From assembly GCA_964371555.1 (NCBI GenBank), contig CAYJMQ010000006.1, forward strand, positions 1 to 58,971: DNA of 58,971 nucleotides, read 5' to 3'. The stretch's first letter is position 1, and every line of letters starts with the position of its first letter. Below are positions 40,374-49,005 of the stretch, piece after piece. The notes below the pieces were generated by a model that was given only the letters and a program-made list of their open reading frames with translations, was not told the origin of the DNA and searched no databases. The stretch comes from CAYJMQ01 sp964371555 (lineage in GTDB: Bacteria > Bdellovibrionota > JACOXK01 > 2-02-FULL-40-11). The translations under genes and the position numbers were made by a program.

Positions 40374-43366
40374 ATAAAATCCGATTCCTTTCGGTTTCTG
40401 ACTTTTGTCAAATAGCTGACGACAGGGAGGGTTTTAAGTTCAGCAAGAACATGATAGTTTCTGGGATCTTTTTTTTGCATGGAGACTTCACTGGCTGGAT
40501 CATTCATATCACCAAAAACAATCGCATCGGCCGGACAAGATTGCTGACAAGCGGTTTTAATTTCCCCATCTTTGACCGAGCGGTTTTCGTTTCTTGCCAC
40601 AATCTGCTTTTCCTGAATGCGCTGAACGCACATCGTGCACTTTTCCATAATCCCGCGTGAACGAACCACGACATCAGGATTCAAAACCATCTGCGTCAGA
40701 AGATCTGATTTCAAATAATTATTAAACCAATTGAATCTGCGTACTTTATAAGGACAGTTGTTCGCGCAATACCGCGTGCCGACACAACGGTTGTAGATCT
40801 GTTGGTTCAAACCATCGCTGCTGTGAACAGTCGCAAGCGTCGGACAAACCGTCTCGCACGGCGCGTGACCACAGTGCTGGCAAAGCATCGGCTGAAAAAC
40901 CACTTGTGGCGATTCGTCAGATCCACTGTAGTAACGATCGATTCTCAGCCAATGCATTTCACGATTTCGGGCGACTTCTTCCTGGCCAACAACCGACACA
41001 TTGTTCTCTGCCTGACATGCGACAACGCACCCCCCACAGCCTGTACACGAATTGAGATCGATCACCATCCCCCATCGGCTCCCTGGATATTCGTGTTCTT
41101 TCCAAAGAGAATGATGGTCGTGCTTATCTTCGTTCCCGGAAGCCGGATTTTTAAGATATTCATCAACGGTTGTCTCTTTAACGATAGGACGCCCTTCCAT
41201 CATATTATGTGTCTGAGTTACCGCGAGCTTCACACGACCCGAAGTTTTTTGAATCTCAACACCGCTCACCACATATTGAAAAGCGCCGCGACTCAACGAA
41301 AGCCAGGGGAATGCATTTTGACCCACCCCATTGCCGGTGCGACCGGCGCTTTTTCTCCCAAACCCAAGCGCAACACCGATCGTTTGCTCTGCCTGTCCGG
41401 GCTGAATCTGCACCGGAAGCTCCAACACCCCTCTTGAAGAAACCAGGCGAACGATATCCCCCTCGCCCAGCTCATATTGCCTTGCAAGCTTCGGTGAAAA
41501 AGCGGCATAATTCCCCCAAGTCACTTTCGAAACCGGGTCCGGAAGTTCCTGAAGCCACGGATTATTCGCATGCTGCCCTTCACGCATCGAAACCTTTTGA
41601 TAAAGCAGGGCGTGAAGGACGGAGGAAGGCGTTTTCTTTCGAATTTCAGAAATCACCCCGGCAACCGCTTTATCATCAAAAGGTTTCGCCAAAGATCTTG
41701 AAAGAAGGGCTTTCGGAGAAAGACTAAAAACCCCATCATGAACCACCTGATCCCAAAAGTCCTGAAAGTTTAAAAACTTACTCTGTCTTGGAAATAGATT
41801 TTTTCTCCAATATTCCCTGACATATTCATAATAGTCGGGATTTCTCCCCATCCATCTAAGCAGACTCTCTTGGACCTGGCGTGTTTTAAAAAGAGGGGTT
41901 ATCACCGGTTGAGAAAGACTGTAGACACCTCGCACAGGTTGGGCATCATTCCATGATTCCAAATAATGATTGTCCGGGCAGCTCGCCCCCAGCCGTTCGG
42001 ATGTTTCATCGGAATATGGCGAAAAAGAAACTTTAAAAGGAACCTTTTTCAACGCTTCCGCAAACGACTCCTGATCCGGGTAGCTATACATGGGATTGAC
42101 GCCATAAACGATCAAACCCTCAATCCCCCCTTTTTTCATTTTTTGAATGAGAGCATCGAGCCCTTTTTCGTCCCCCTGACGCTGATAAGAAGGGTTCTCA
42201 ATATCAATGATTGCCTGATACGCCCCTATCAGGTGATTTATGAAATTCACAATCACCTGATGGTTGGTATTAGACCCGCAAAGAACAACGGCATTCCCCC
42301 GCGCGCGCCACAGTTCATCGGAGACTTTTTGAATCGTCTCCTGGGAAACCGCTGGAGCGGGGAGTTTCATCAACTGATCTTGAATAGAAGAAGCAATCTG
42401 ACTTTTTTGACTTTCATGTTCTGGCAATCCTTTCGGAATCCCCTTTAGAATCCCCTTGAGAACCCCCTTGAGAACCCAAAGAAGGATTAAACCCTCATCC
42501 TCTGCCTCGATGGGGATCCGAAGATCGGCATTGCTCCCCGTAACCGTCATCTGAGATTCAAACTGAATATGACGAGAAACCGGTTTTTGATTCAGCTTTC
42601 TTCGGCTTGAATATTGTTTCGTAAAGGATACGGGCGAAATCCAGCTCCCCAGAAAATCTGCGCCAAAGTTTACAATGACAGATGCCCGATCGAGGTGATA
42701 GTTTGGCAATACTTGAACCCCATGCGTCACCCAGTGGGCCTTCCGAATCGCAGAAACAGAGATCGGATCATAGACAACATGCTCACCCGGCCAGGTCTCT
42801 AAAAACTCTTTGATCAGCTGAACAGTCGTGGGGCTTATGATCGTCGAAGAAATGATCGCAATTTTTTTCCCCTCAGACTTTATTCTTTTTAATTCTTGCG
42901 TCACCCGATCATCCAGAATCTCCCAACTGACCTCTTTTCCTATAAGACCCGGCCCTTTCAACCGGTCGGGATCGTAAAGCGAAAGAACCGTAGACTGCCC
43001 CACCGCGCAAACACCCCCTTTGGAGAGCGGGTGCTCACGATTTCCTTCAATCTTGATAGGCCGCCCATCGCGATTCTTCACAAGAACCCCACAGCCGGCA
43101 GAACAGCCCGCACAGGTTGACGCATACCAATTTGCCACACCGGGCGTTATTTCTTCAGGCTTTATGAGATAAGGGATGACTTTTCTGGGGGGAACGCCGC
43201 AGCCTGCCATCGAACCAACCGCAAAGCTATAGCCCATCAGTTTCAGAAAATCGCGCCGGCTCGGATCAGAATCTGTTTTTATTTCAAAAAAAGAATCGAG
43301 ATCTTTGGAATATGTTTTCTCAACCAACGCCGGCTTTTCTTCTGTCGTTCTATACTTCTCTTCCAT
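40370..43366 (-). CDS. actB: Alternative complex III large subunit ActB with Tat signal
   Basis: The 998-residue product has a twin-arginine motif SRRDFLKLMG at residues 36-45 and an N-terminal half homologous to molybdopterin oxidoreductases but without the cofactor. Its C-terminal half holds four cysteine clusters (CTGCGGCVVAC, CQHCGHAPCETVCP, CVGTRYCANNCP, CTMC plus CQQSCP), giving [4Fe-4S] and [3Fe-4S] centres. Position near residue 300 carries a small LKG repeat. It is the electron-wire subunit of the complex. Confidence 0.94.
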   Translation of the reverse strand: MEEKYRTTEEKPALVEKTYSKDLDSFFEIKTDSDPSRRDFLKLMGYSFAVGSMAGCGVPPRKVIPYLIKPEEITPGVANWYASTCAGCSAGCGVLVKNRDGRPIKIEGNREHPLSKGGVCAVGQSTVLSLYDPDRLKGPGLIGKEVSWEILDDRVTQELKRIKSEGKKIAIISSTIISPTTVQLIKEFLETWPGEHVVYDPISVSAIRKAHWVTHGVQVLPNYHLDRASVIVNFGADFLGSWISPVSFTKQYSSRRKLNQKPVSRHIQFESQMTVTGSNADLRIPIEAEDEGLILLWVLKGVLKGILKGIPKGLPEHESQKSQIASSIQDQLMKLPAPAVSQETIQKVSDELWRARGNAVVLCGSNTNHQVIVNFINHLIGAYQAIIDIENPSYQRQGDEKGLDALIQKMKKGGIEGLIVYGVNPMYSYPDQESFAEALKKVPFKVSFSPYSDETSERLGASCPDNHYLESWNDAQPVRGVYSLSQPVITPLFKTRQVQESLLRWMGRNPDYYEYVREYWRKNLFPRQSKFLNFQDFWDQVVHDGVFSLSPKALLSRSLAKPFDDKAVAGVISEIRKKTPSSVLHALLYQKVSMREGQHANNPWLQELPDPVSKVTWGNYAAFSPKLARQYELGEGDIVRLVSSRGVLELPVQIQPGQAEQTIGVALGFGRKSAGRTGNGVGQNAFPWLSLSRGAFQYVVSGVEIQKTSGRVKLAVTQTHNMMEGRPIVKETTVDEYLKNPASGNEDKHDHHSLWKEHEYPGSRWGMVIDLNSCTGCGGCVVACQAENNVSVVGQEEVARNREMHWLRIDRYYSGSDESPQVVFQPMLCQHCGHAPCETVCPTLATVHSSDGLNQQIYNRCVGTRYCANNCPYKVRRFNWFNNYLKSDLLTQMVLNPDVVVRSRGIMEKCTMCVQRIQEKQIVARNENRSVKDGEIKTACQQSCPADAIVFGDMNDPASEVSMQKKDPRNYHVLAELKTLPVVSYLTKVRNRKESDFI
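42426..42477. repeat. In-frame 12-bp tandem repeats in actB
   Basis: Units AATCCCCTTTAG, AATCCCCTTGAG and AACCCCCTTGAG (plus strand) plus partial flanking units encode LKGVLKGILKGIPKG. This loop insertion looks like a slippage-type expansion within an otherwise conserved subunit. Confidence 0.85.
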
Positions 43367-43381
43367 AGTCTTTCCTGTCCT

Positions 43382-44230
43382 CTAGTGATGGCATCTCGCG
43401 CAATCCAGTTTCGTTATATTTTTGGTTCTAGCCGGAGTCAATTTCTCATGCGATTTTTTAAGATCCTCCTCCCGATGGCAATTCACACACCACCCCATCT
43501 GAATCTTTCGGACCGGCGGCTGCTTCATCGTTTCAACTGCGCCATGACACGTCTGACAGCTGACCCCCGCCTTCACATGCGCGCTGTGATTGAAATAAAC
43601 ATGGTCGGGCAGATCATGCCGTTTTTTCCAGACGATCGGCTGTTTATTTTGGACCGCCTCATGAATCTTTTTAATCTCATGCGAATCAATTTTGATCTGG
43701 GAATGACAATTGAGGCAGACATTGGCGGGGGGAATCCCCGCATGCCGGCTTCGTTCAGCCCCAAAATGGCAATGGAGACAGTTGATTTTATGATCCCCCG
43801 CGTGAAGCTTATGTGAAAAATCGATTGGCTGCGGATATTTCTCTGTCTGTCGTTTCCGGTGAACTGTTTTTTCTTTCTTTTGAATCGCAATTTCATCGGT
43901 TCTTTTTTGAAGGTAAAGAAGAACCGCTTTGATCTCCTCATCCGACAGCCCTGAATCAGGCATAATGAGCCCATATTCGGAAACCAACTGGCCAAGCGCC
44001 GCATCCCCTTTTTTGAGAAGACTCTGAGTGGATTTTATGACTTCGATGAGCCACTTCTGACCCCGCCTTGAAGTTACCCCTTTCAAATCAGGCCCAATCA
44101 GTCTCCCCTGACCGATCGTATGGCAGGAAAGGCATTTGTTGTTAAAAATCTGCTCTCCGGAATCTTGTGAAAAAATTGAAATTGGTGAGAAGAAAACGCC
44201 AACTGCCAGAATGAACAAAAATTGTTTCAT
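43382..44230 (-). CDS. actA: Alternative complex III multihaem cytochrome ActA with extra N-terminal cytochrome c domain
   Basis: The 282-residue product has a signal peptide and six CxxCH haem sites: CLSCH, CLHCH, CLNCH, CQTCH, CVNCH and CARCH. The first site belongs to an N-terminal monohaem domain (GPDLKGVTSRRG ... LSDEEIKAVLLYL, with a Met ligand candidate in LIMPDSG). The other five match the pentahaem ActA core. ActA is usually pentahaem, so this looks like a fusion. It lies four bases after tatC and 15 bases before actB. Confidence 0.9.
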   Translation of the reverse strand: MKQFLFILAVGVFFSPISIFSQDSGEQIFNNKCLSCHTIGQGRLIGPDLKGVTSRRGQKWLIEVIKSTQSLLKKGDAALGQLVSEYGLIMPDSGLSDEEIKAVLLYLQKRTDEIAIQKKEKTVHRKRQTEKYPQPIDFSHKLHAGDHKINCLHCHFGAERSRHAGIPPANVCLNCHSQIKIDSHEIKKIHEAVQNKQPIVWKKRHDLPDHVYFNHSAHVKAGVSCQTCHGAVETMKQPPVRKIQMGWCVNCHREEDLKKSHEKLTPARTKNITKLDCARCHH

Positions 44231-44234
44231 GGAA

Positions 44235-44996
44235 TCAACCCTGTTCTACTGATTTGACCGGCAGTGTCAATTGATTTAACGGTTTGCGCTGCCCCAAAAA
44301 ATTCGCGAAAAAGAGACCGACTTCATATAATAAAATCAACGGCACGCCCAGGATAAGCTGTGTAAAGGGATCGGGGGGCGTTAAAATGGCGCTCACAATA
44401 AGTGTTATTAAAATTGCATGACGCCTCTTTTTTCTAAAATCGGAAACGGTTACCAAGCCTATCCTCGCCAAAAATACCATTATCAGCGGTAATTCAAAGA
44501 CAAGCCCCCCTGTTAGCATCAAAACCATAAAAAGTGAGACGTAATCATTAAAATTGATGATCGGCTGGAGTCCAACCTGGATGCCGTAGAGACTCAAAAA
44601 ATAAAATCCATAGGGGATCAGGATAAAATAGCTGAAAAAAACCCCCAGAATAAATAAAAACAGGAATGGAAAAAGATAAGAAAAGATGAGTTTTCGTTCA
44701 TTTGGGAAAAGACCCGCAAAAACAAATTTTAATGCCTGATAAAGAATGAAGGGAAAAGCAAGAATAAAGCCGGCCGCGCAGCAAATTTTCATCTGGGAAA
44801 CAAAATGATCCTGATAACGAAATACAAAGACCGCTTCCGGAAGATTTAATTTTGCCGCTGCCCACACATGCGGCCGCTTCACAAGATCGAGAAAAAAAGT
44901 CCGAAAGATAAATGCGGCAATGGTCGCCGTCGAAAAAAAGAAGAGACTCCATTTAAGCCGCAGGCGGAGCTCCTCAAAATGCTCCGCAAGCGTCAT
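44235..44996 (-). CDS. tatC: Sec-independent translocase TatC
   Basis: The 253-residue, six-helix protein has the TatC signatures HFEELRLRLKWS at the N-terminus and SAILTPPDPFTQ near the fifth helix. TatC recognises the twin-arginine signal. It overlaps the tatA stop (ATGA) and is followed by the act genes, whose ActB carries a Tat motif. Confidence 0.94.
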   Translation of the reverse strand: MTLAEHFEELRLRLKWSLFFFSTATIAAFIFRTFFLDLVKRPHVWAAAKLNLPEAVFVFRYQDHFVSQMKICCAAGFILAFPFILYQALKFVFAGLFPNERKLIFSYLFPFLFLFILGVFFSYFILIPYGFYFLSLYGIQVGLQPIINFNDYVSLFMVLMLTGGLVFELPLIMVFLARIGLVTVSDFRKKRRHAILITLIVSAILTPPDPFTQLILGVPLILLYEVGLFFANFLGQRKPLNQLTLPVKSVEQG

Positions 44997-45223
44997 TGTT
45001 TTTTTGATTCTGGTTTTTTCTCTTTCGGATCTGGCAAATCCGGCGAATCTGGCGAATCGGGGTTGCCTTTGATCCCATCGCGAAATTCCTTAATGCCGCG
45101 AGCCAGACCCCGGCCCAATTCCGGGAGTTTATTTGAGCCAAAAAGAAGAAGGGCAACACCGCCAATGACCAAAAGCTCAGTCATCCCGATGCCGCCGATA
45201 AAGGCCAATTGCAGATTTTCCAT
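44993..45223 (-). CDS. tatA: Sec-independent translocase TatA
   Basis: The 76-residue product has one helix (GMTELLVIGGVALLLFG) and the amphipathic LPELGRGLARGIKEFRDG segment, then an Asp/Pro/Lys-rich tail (SPDSPDLPDPKEKK) made of a 9-bp tandem repeat. The ATG follows AGGAGG at ideal spacing. Confidence 0.93.
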   Translation of the reverse strand: MENLQLAFIGGIGMTELLVIGGVALLLFGSNKLPELGRGLARGIKEFRDGIKGNPDSPDSPDLPDPKEKKPESKKQ

Positions 45224-45245
45224 TTTTTCCTCCTAACGCGGGGGG

Positions 45246-45407
45246 TTACGATGCGTTATCAATATCGTTTTTGATGTCATTGAGATTTTTCTGAATCTTT
45301 CGGACAAACTTTCCGACCTGCCTTGCAACATTTGGAAGCTCTCCACCGAAAAGGAGAATCCCCGCAATTGCAATCAAAAGTATTTCAGAAAAACCAATCC
45401 CAAACAT
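45246..45407 (-). CDS. Short TatA/TatB-family protein
   Basis: A 53-residue product read directly from the reverse strand: it begins MFGIGFSEILLIAIAGILLF and continues GGELPNVARQVGKFVRKIQ. The start GIGFSE resembles TatB, and the GG-ELP hinge plus amphipathic helix resemble TatA. It lies 22 bases before tatA, so the operon has two TatA/B-type proteins and TatC. The ribosome binding site is weak. Confidence 0.82.
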   Translation of the reverse strand: MFGIGFSEILLIAIAGILLFGGELPNVARQVGKFVRKIQKNLNDIKNDIDNAS

Positions 45408-45461
45408 CAGTCATCGCTTCTATCACGCCCTCTGATAGGATTCAAGCAAAGCAAGAGCTCT

Positions 45462-45911
45462 TCATTTATTATTCAGGCAAGCTCCGTCCAGCAACAGTAT
45501 GAGTTCGACCGCCGCGGGAGAGTCATTCCTGATCGCCACATCCCCTTTCTGGCCTAAATCAACATCAATGACACCCTGTTTTTCGTAGAGGTAACCACGA
45601 TATTTCGTAATTCCCGCGTCTGCCATCTCATATTCTGGCTCTGAAAGCCTCCCTTTTCGTGCCTCAGAAAGAAGCTCTGAAATAGTTTTTTGCTTTTCTT
45701 TATCAATCTCCCCAATCTTCTTTTCCAGGATAAATTCAGGTTTCTGCTGATAGTAGTAGACATCGCCGTCATTATCGATAAAACACCCTTCTTCCGTATC
45801 AACCCATGCCCCATTTATGTAAATCCTCTCAAGGATTTTGAGCCCTCCCGCATATACTGCGGTCGACGCGAATAATGAAATGAGTAATAGATTTAAGAAC
45901 AATTTAAACAT
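45462..45911 (-). CDS. Small exported protein of unknown function
   Basis: The 149-residue product has a signal peptide (MFKLFLNLLLISLFASTAVYA) followed by a soluble domain with YINGAWVDTEEGCF, DNDGDVYYYQQKPEF and a C-terminal VELILLLDGACLNNK. The ATG at 45911 follows AAAGGAG; an in-frame ATG further upstream is not needed. I do not recognise the family. Confidence 0.75.
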   Translation of the reverse strand: MFKLFLNLLLISLFASTAVYAGGLKILERIYINGAWVDTEEGCFIDNDGDVYYYQQKPEFILEKKIGEIDKEKQKTISELLSEARKGRLSEPEYEMADAGITKYRGYLYEKQGVIDVDLGQKGDVAIRNDSPAAVELILLLDGACLNNK

Positions 45912-45936
45912 GCCGTGCTCCTTTCTATAAACGTCC

Positions 45937-45965
45937 CTTGTAGTAAAAAGAAAATGATAAATCAA
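45937..45965 (-). promoter_or_regulatory. Candidate promoter of the small exported protein
   Basis: On the minus strand TTGATT (plus-strand 45960-45965) and TACAAG (45937-45942) are 17 bases apart, about 25 bases before the ATG. Confidence 0.4.
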
Positions 45966-46028
45966 GATAACTTTTCACAAGTGATTTTAAAAGAAGCAGC
46001 CGCTTAATAGAATTGACTAGATCGACAG

Positions 46029-46045
46029 TATAGTGCATTATAGTG
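46029..46045 (+). promoter_or_regulatory. Direct-repeat operator/promoter element of the toxin-antitoxin pair
   Basis: TATAGTG occurs at 46029 and 46039, exactly 10 bp apart, just before the BrnT start; CATTAT between them could be the -10 box, with TTGACT 17 bases upstream. BrnA antitoxins autoregulate, so this is a likely operator. Confidence 0.5.
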
Positions 46046-46051
46046 TTATAT

Positions 46052-46405
46052 ATGGCTAGATTCAAATTCATCATCTGGCTGGCTTATTGGTATCTCCAAA
46101 ACAGACCTTTTGAGTTTGATTGGGACACTGGCAATATTTCCAAGAGCGTGACAAAGCACGGAGTAAGTGCAGATGAAGTTGAATCAGTGTTTGAACTTAG
46201 ATTGGCGGCGCCCATTGGCGAACAGGTTTCACCAGCGGTACCTGAAGAGAGGCTTTGTATAGTCGGGCCTTCTGCATCAGGGAAAGTGGTGTCCATTGTA
46301 TTTACACTAAGAGAAGGCAGAGTACGCCCCATAAGTTCTCGCATGGCGAGTCGAAAAGAAAGGAGAGAATATGACAAAATACGCAAAACGCTTGAAGGCT
46401 TATGA
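46052..46405 (+). CDS. brnT: BrnT-family toxin (ribonuclease)
   Basis: The 117-residue product has the BrnT core FEFDWDTGNISKSVTKHGVS, VFTLREGRVRPISSRMASR and the C-terminal RKERREYDKI. BrnT toxins are RelE-like ribonucleases. It has an N-terminal extension of about 20 residues (MARFKFIIWLAYWYL). The antitoxin overlaps its end by 35 bases. Start chosen at ATG 46052; an in-frame GTG lies nine bases upstream. Confidence 0.85.
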   Translation: MARFKFIIWLAYWYLQNRPFEFDWDTGNISKSVTKHGVSADEVESVFELRLAAPIGEQVSPAVPEERLCIVGPSASGKVVSIVFTLREGRVRPISSRMASRKERREYDKIRKTLEGL

Positions 46406-46607
46406 CAAAATTGAATTTGATACTAAGGAAATCATTGCTGGCATGCGTCGTCTTCATGGAGCCAGGAGAAAACCTACAAGTATAGCTTTAGAGGATGAGC
46501 TCTTAAAAGAATTGAAAAGACTAGCTCACAAACGGGGCATACCTTATCAGGTTCTGATGAGGCTTCTCATTGCTGAGGGAATCAGGCGACTGAAAGAAGC
46601 AGCCTGA
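46371..46607 (+). CDS. BrnA/CopG-type antitoxin
   Basis: The 78-residue product has a basic ribbon-helix-helix-like C-terminal half (TSIALEDELLKELKRLAHKR ... VLMRLLIAEGIRRLKEAA), as in CopG or BrnA antitoxins. It follows BrnT with a good binding site (AAAGGAG) before its ATG. BrnA usually binds the operator of the pair. Confidence 0.8.
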   Translation: MTKYAKRLKAYDKIEFDTKEIIAGMRRLHGARRKPTSIALEDELLKELKRLAHKRGIPYQVLMRLLIAEGIRRLKEAA

Positions 46608-46729
46608 TAATGTATTCAAAATCTCTATGGAATCGATTTTTTTCTTAACATCTTTAAAATTTTCATATAGGCTCTGCGTCATTGTGTATTGTGCTTGATT
46701 AACTTTTTCGAACTTAAGGAGAAAATCGA

Positions 46730-47290
46730 ATGAATAAGAAAACGATGATTGCAGTCCTTGTAATCATTATTATTGCAGTGGTTGGGTATATGGCATGGAA
46801 GAAAAAACACGAACATCCAGGCGGCGAAGTTGAGCACCCGGGAACAGAACAGGAGCATCCAGGCGAAGGAGATAAAGGATCGTCTCTTGATACCCCCGAA
46901 GCAGAACAGGCCGTTCAGGAAAAAACGGAGTTCAACGCCCAGGAAATTAAGGACGCAATGCTCGCGCATATTCAATCCAAGGTGGAACCCAACGGGGGAG
47001 TTTTGAAAATTTATGATGAGAAAGCAAGCCAGATTTTGCGGCTCAAATTTGTAAAGATTCACGACCCCGTTCGGAAAATCGAAGGAAAAGGCTACTTCGC
47101 CTGCACCGATTTTGAAGTCACCGGCGAGGCTGGAAAGCTCTACGATCTCGATTTTTGGCTCACCCCGACAGGCGGACAGCTGGTCGTCACCGACACAAAA
47201 ATTCATAAAGAACCGGTCGGAAAAAGCGGGGCATGGGAAAAAAAGGAGCGATACACGTTTGTAAACGACAACCCGGTAGAGGTGAATTAA
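46730..47290 (+). CDS. Membrane-anchored protein with HPG repeats
   Basis: The 186-residue product has one N-terminal helix (MIAVLVIIIIAVVGYMAW), then a His/Pro/Gly/Glu repeat (EHPGGEVEHPGTEQEHPGE), an Asp-rich linker and a C-terminal globular domain (LRLKFVKIHDPVRKIEGKGY ... PTGGQLVVTDTKIHKEPV). The repeat resembles that of the 30040-30234 lipoprotein. Function unknown; metal or proton interaction is possible. The ATG follows AAGGAG. It ends at a bidirectional terminator. Confidence 0.85.
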   Translation: MNKKTMIAVLVIIIIAVVGYMAWKKKHEHPGGEVEHPGTEQEHPGEGDKGSSLDTPEAEQAVQEKTEFNAQEIKDAMLAHIQSKVEPNGGVLKIYDEKASQILRLKFVKIHDPVRKIEGKGYFACTDFEVTGEAGKLYDLDFWLTPTGGQLVVTDTKIHKEPVGKSGAWEKKERYTFVNDNPVEVN

Positions 47291-47295
47291 AAATA

Positions 47296-47327
47296 GCAGG
47301 GGCTGACTTGAAAAGGTCAGCCCCTGC
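47296..47327. terminator. Bidirectional hairpin between the HPG protein and uvrC
   Basis: GCAGGGGCTGAC, loop TTGAAAAG, GTCAGCCCCTGC: a perfect 12-bp stem. It lies just after the stop of 46730-47290 and four bases past the uvrC stop on the opposite strand, so it serves two convergent transcripts. A short A/T-rich stretch flanks each side, but no strong T-tract. Confidence 0.7.
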
Positions 47328-47331
47328 AATA

Positions 47332-49005
47332 TTAAGCTCGAAGAAACTCCTTTTCCCTCAGCTTTTTATGATACGAAATCGCAAATCGATGCGCCTCGTC
47401 TCTGATGCGCTGAAGAAGATGCAAAACCGGTGATTCTCTTTTAAAAACAATCGGATTTTTCTGGCCGGGGAGATAGATGCGCTCTTCGACCTTTAAGATC
47501 TCTTCTTTTTCAAATGATGATTCCGTCTTTTCTTTTGCCAGCGCAATAACATCTATTGTCTCAATTTTAAGCTCCGCCAAAACCCTGAGCGCGGACGAAA
47601 GCTGGCTCTTGCCGCCATCCACAATCAAGAGATCGGGATAATCCTCGGGGTCTTCATTCCTGAAGCGCCTCGAAAGCGCTTCATGCATCATCCAGTAATC
47701 ATTAGGGCCTTCAACCGTTTTAATCTTATATTTTCGATAGAGACGGGTTACCCTTTCACCTTCCATAAATGTCACCCGGGAGCCGACCGCCAACGTTCCA
47801 GAAATATTGGAGATATCAAAACACTCCATTCGATGGGGGTCGTTTTTTAAATGAAGTTTTCGTCTAAGCTGCTCCAAAACTTGAGGTCCCCCCTCAGAGA
47901 GGTTCTTCCCCCGCATCGCCTCCCTCGCATTTTCTTCCGCCATACCGACCATCGCTCTCTTTTCTCCCCCCTTGGCAATCGTAAGCACAACCTCTTTTCC
48001 TTTTTTCTCTTTCAAATACGCTTCCAAAAGCGCCCGGTCTTTAAGTTCTCTTGAAAGAACAACCTCATCGGGAATCAGATGCTCATCATAATACTGATTG
48101 ATAAAAGAGCTTAAAAACGCCCCCTCTTCTTCATCATGACGTGGGTAACGTGGGATCCCCGAAAATGAAAATGACTTTTTTCCCAACAGTGAGCCGGCGC
48201 GAATAAAAAGAATCGCAACCTCAATATGCTTTTTGTCTCGAAAGAAGCCAATCACGTCCTGATTGACATCACTCAAACTCACGACTTTTTGTTTTTCCAA
48301 AAGCTCACCGATCGCGCGAATCCGGTCACGCTGCCTCGCGGCCTTCTCATATTCCATTTCCGAGGAAAGCTGTTTCATTTTCAACATTAAATCTTTAAGC
48401 AGGGTCTTATTTTTTCCTTTCAAAAAAAGAACCAGATCATCGACAATTTTTCGATAGTTCGCTTGAGTGATGTAATTCACACAGGGAGCCGCGCAAATTC
48501 CGATATCGTAGTTGATGCAGGGGCGTGTCCGATTTTTAAATTTAGAGGGGCTGCAGTCCCGGACAGGAAATATCTTTGTAAGAAATCGCATCGTTTCACG
48601 AATTGAATAGGCAGATGTGTAAGGACCAAAATAGACCGCCTCATCGCGCCTCGGGCGTCGGACAACACTGATTTGCGGCCACTTTTCCTGAACGCTGATT
48701 CTTAAGTAAGGATACGATTTGTCATCCCGAAGATGCACGTTGTATCTGGGGTGATGCCTTTTGATCAGCGTGCACTCGAGCATCAACGCCTCAAGCTCTG
48801 TATCTGTCATAATCCAGTTCACGTCGGAAATTCGCGACATGAGTGTTGCAACCCGGGCGGTATGGTCCTTGCCTCTCTGAAAATAGGATTTTAGCCGATG
48901 CCTCAGATTTTTGGCCTTTCCGACATAAATAATTCTCCCCTCTGCCGATTTCATCAGATAGACGCCGGGCCGGGCAGGGGCATTTTGAATTTTTTCAAGA
49001 TTCAT
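47332..49005 (-). CDS. uvrC: Excinuclease ABC subunit C lacking the C-terminal HhH domain
   Basis: UvrC makes both incisions in nucleotide excision repair. The 557-residue product has the GIY-YIG nuclease (GVYLMKSAEGRIIYVGKAKN), a UVR motif (about residues 205-235) and the RNase H-like domain (ECFDISNISGTLAVGS). It ends SYHKKLREKEFLRA, right where other UvrC proteins continue into a (HhH)2 domain of about 50 residues. No downstream frame restores it. It overlaps yihY by four bases and ends at a terminator hairpin. Confidence 0.95.
   Translation of the reverse strand: MNLEKIQNAPARPGVYLMKSAEGRIIYVGKAKNLRHRLKSYFQRGKDHTARVATLMSRISDVNWIMTDTELEALMLECTLIKRHHPRYNVHLRDDKSYPYLRISVQEKWPQISVVRRPRRDEAVYFGPYTSAYSIRETMRFLTKIFPVRDCSPSKFKNRTRPCINYDIGICAAPCVNYITQANYRKIVDDLVLFLKGKNKTLLKDLMLKMKQLSSEMEYEKAARQRDRIRAIGELLEKQKVVSLSDVNQDVIGFFRDKKHIEVAILFIRAGSLLGKKSFSFSGIPRYPRHDEEEGAFLSSFINQYYDEHLIPDEVVLSRELKDRALLEAYLKEKKGKEVVLTIAKGGEKRAMVGMAEENAREAMRGKNLSEGGPQVLEQLRRKLHLKNDPHRMECFDISNISGTLAVGSRVTFMEGERVTRLYRKYKIKTVEGPNDYWMMHEALSRRFRNEDPEDYPDLLIVDGGKSQLSSALRVLAELKIETIDVIALAKEKTESSFEKEEILKVEERIYLPGQKNPIVFKRESPVLHLLQRIRDEAHRFAISYHKKLREKEFLRA

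Noticed and set aside
40802..41437. 211-residue plus-strand frame
   Set aside because: Antisense to actB, whose Fe-S motifs are certain; composition is typical of a shadow frame.
43385..43816. 143-residue plus-strand frame
   Set aside because: Antisense to the haem-binding actA, no supporting features.
46679..47329. 216-residue minus-strand frame over the HPG protein
   Set aside because: The plus-strand gene has a good ribosome binding site, signal helix and terminator; the minus frame is low-complexity and runs into the terminator.
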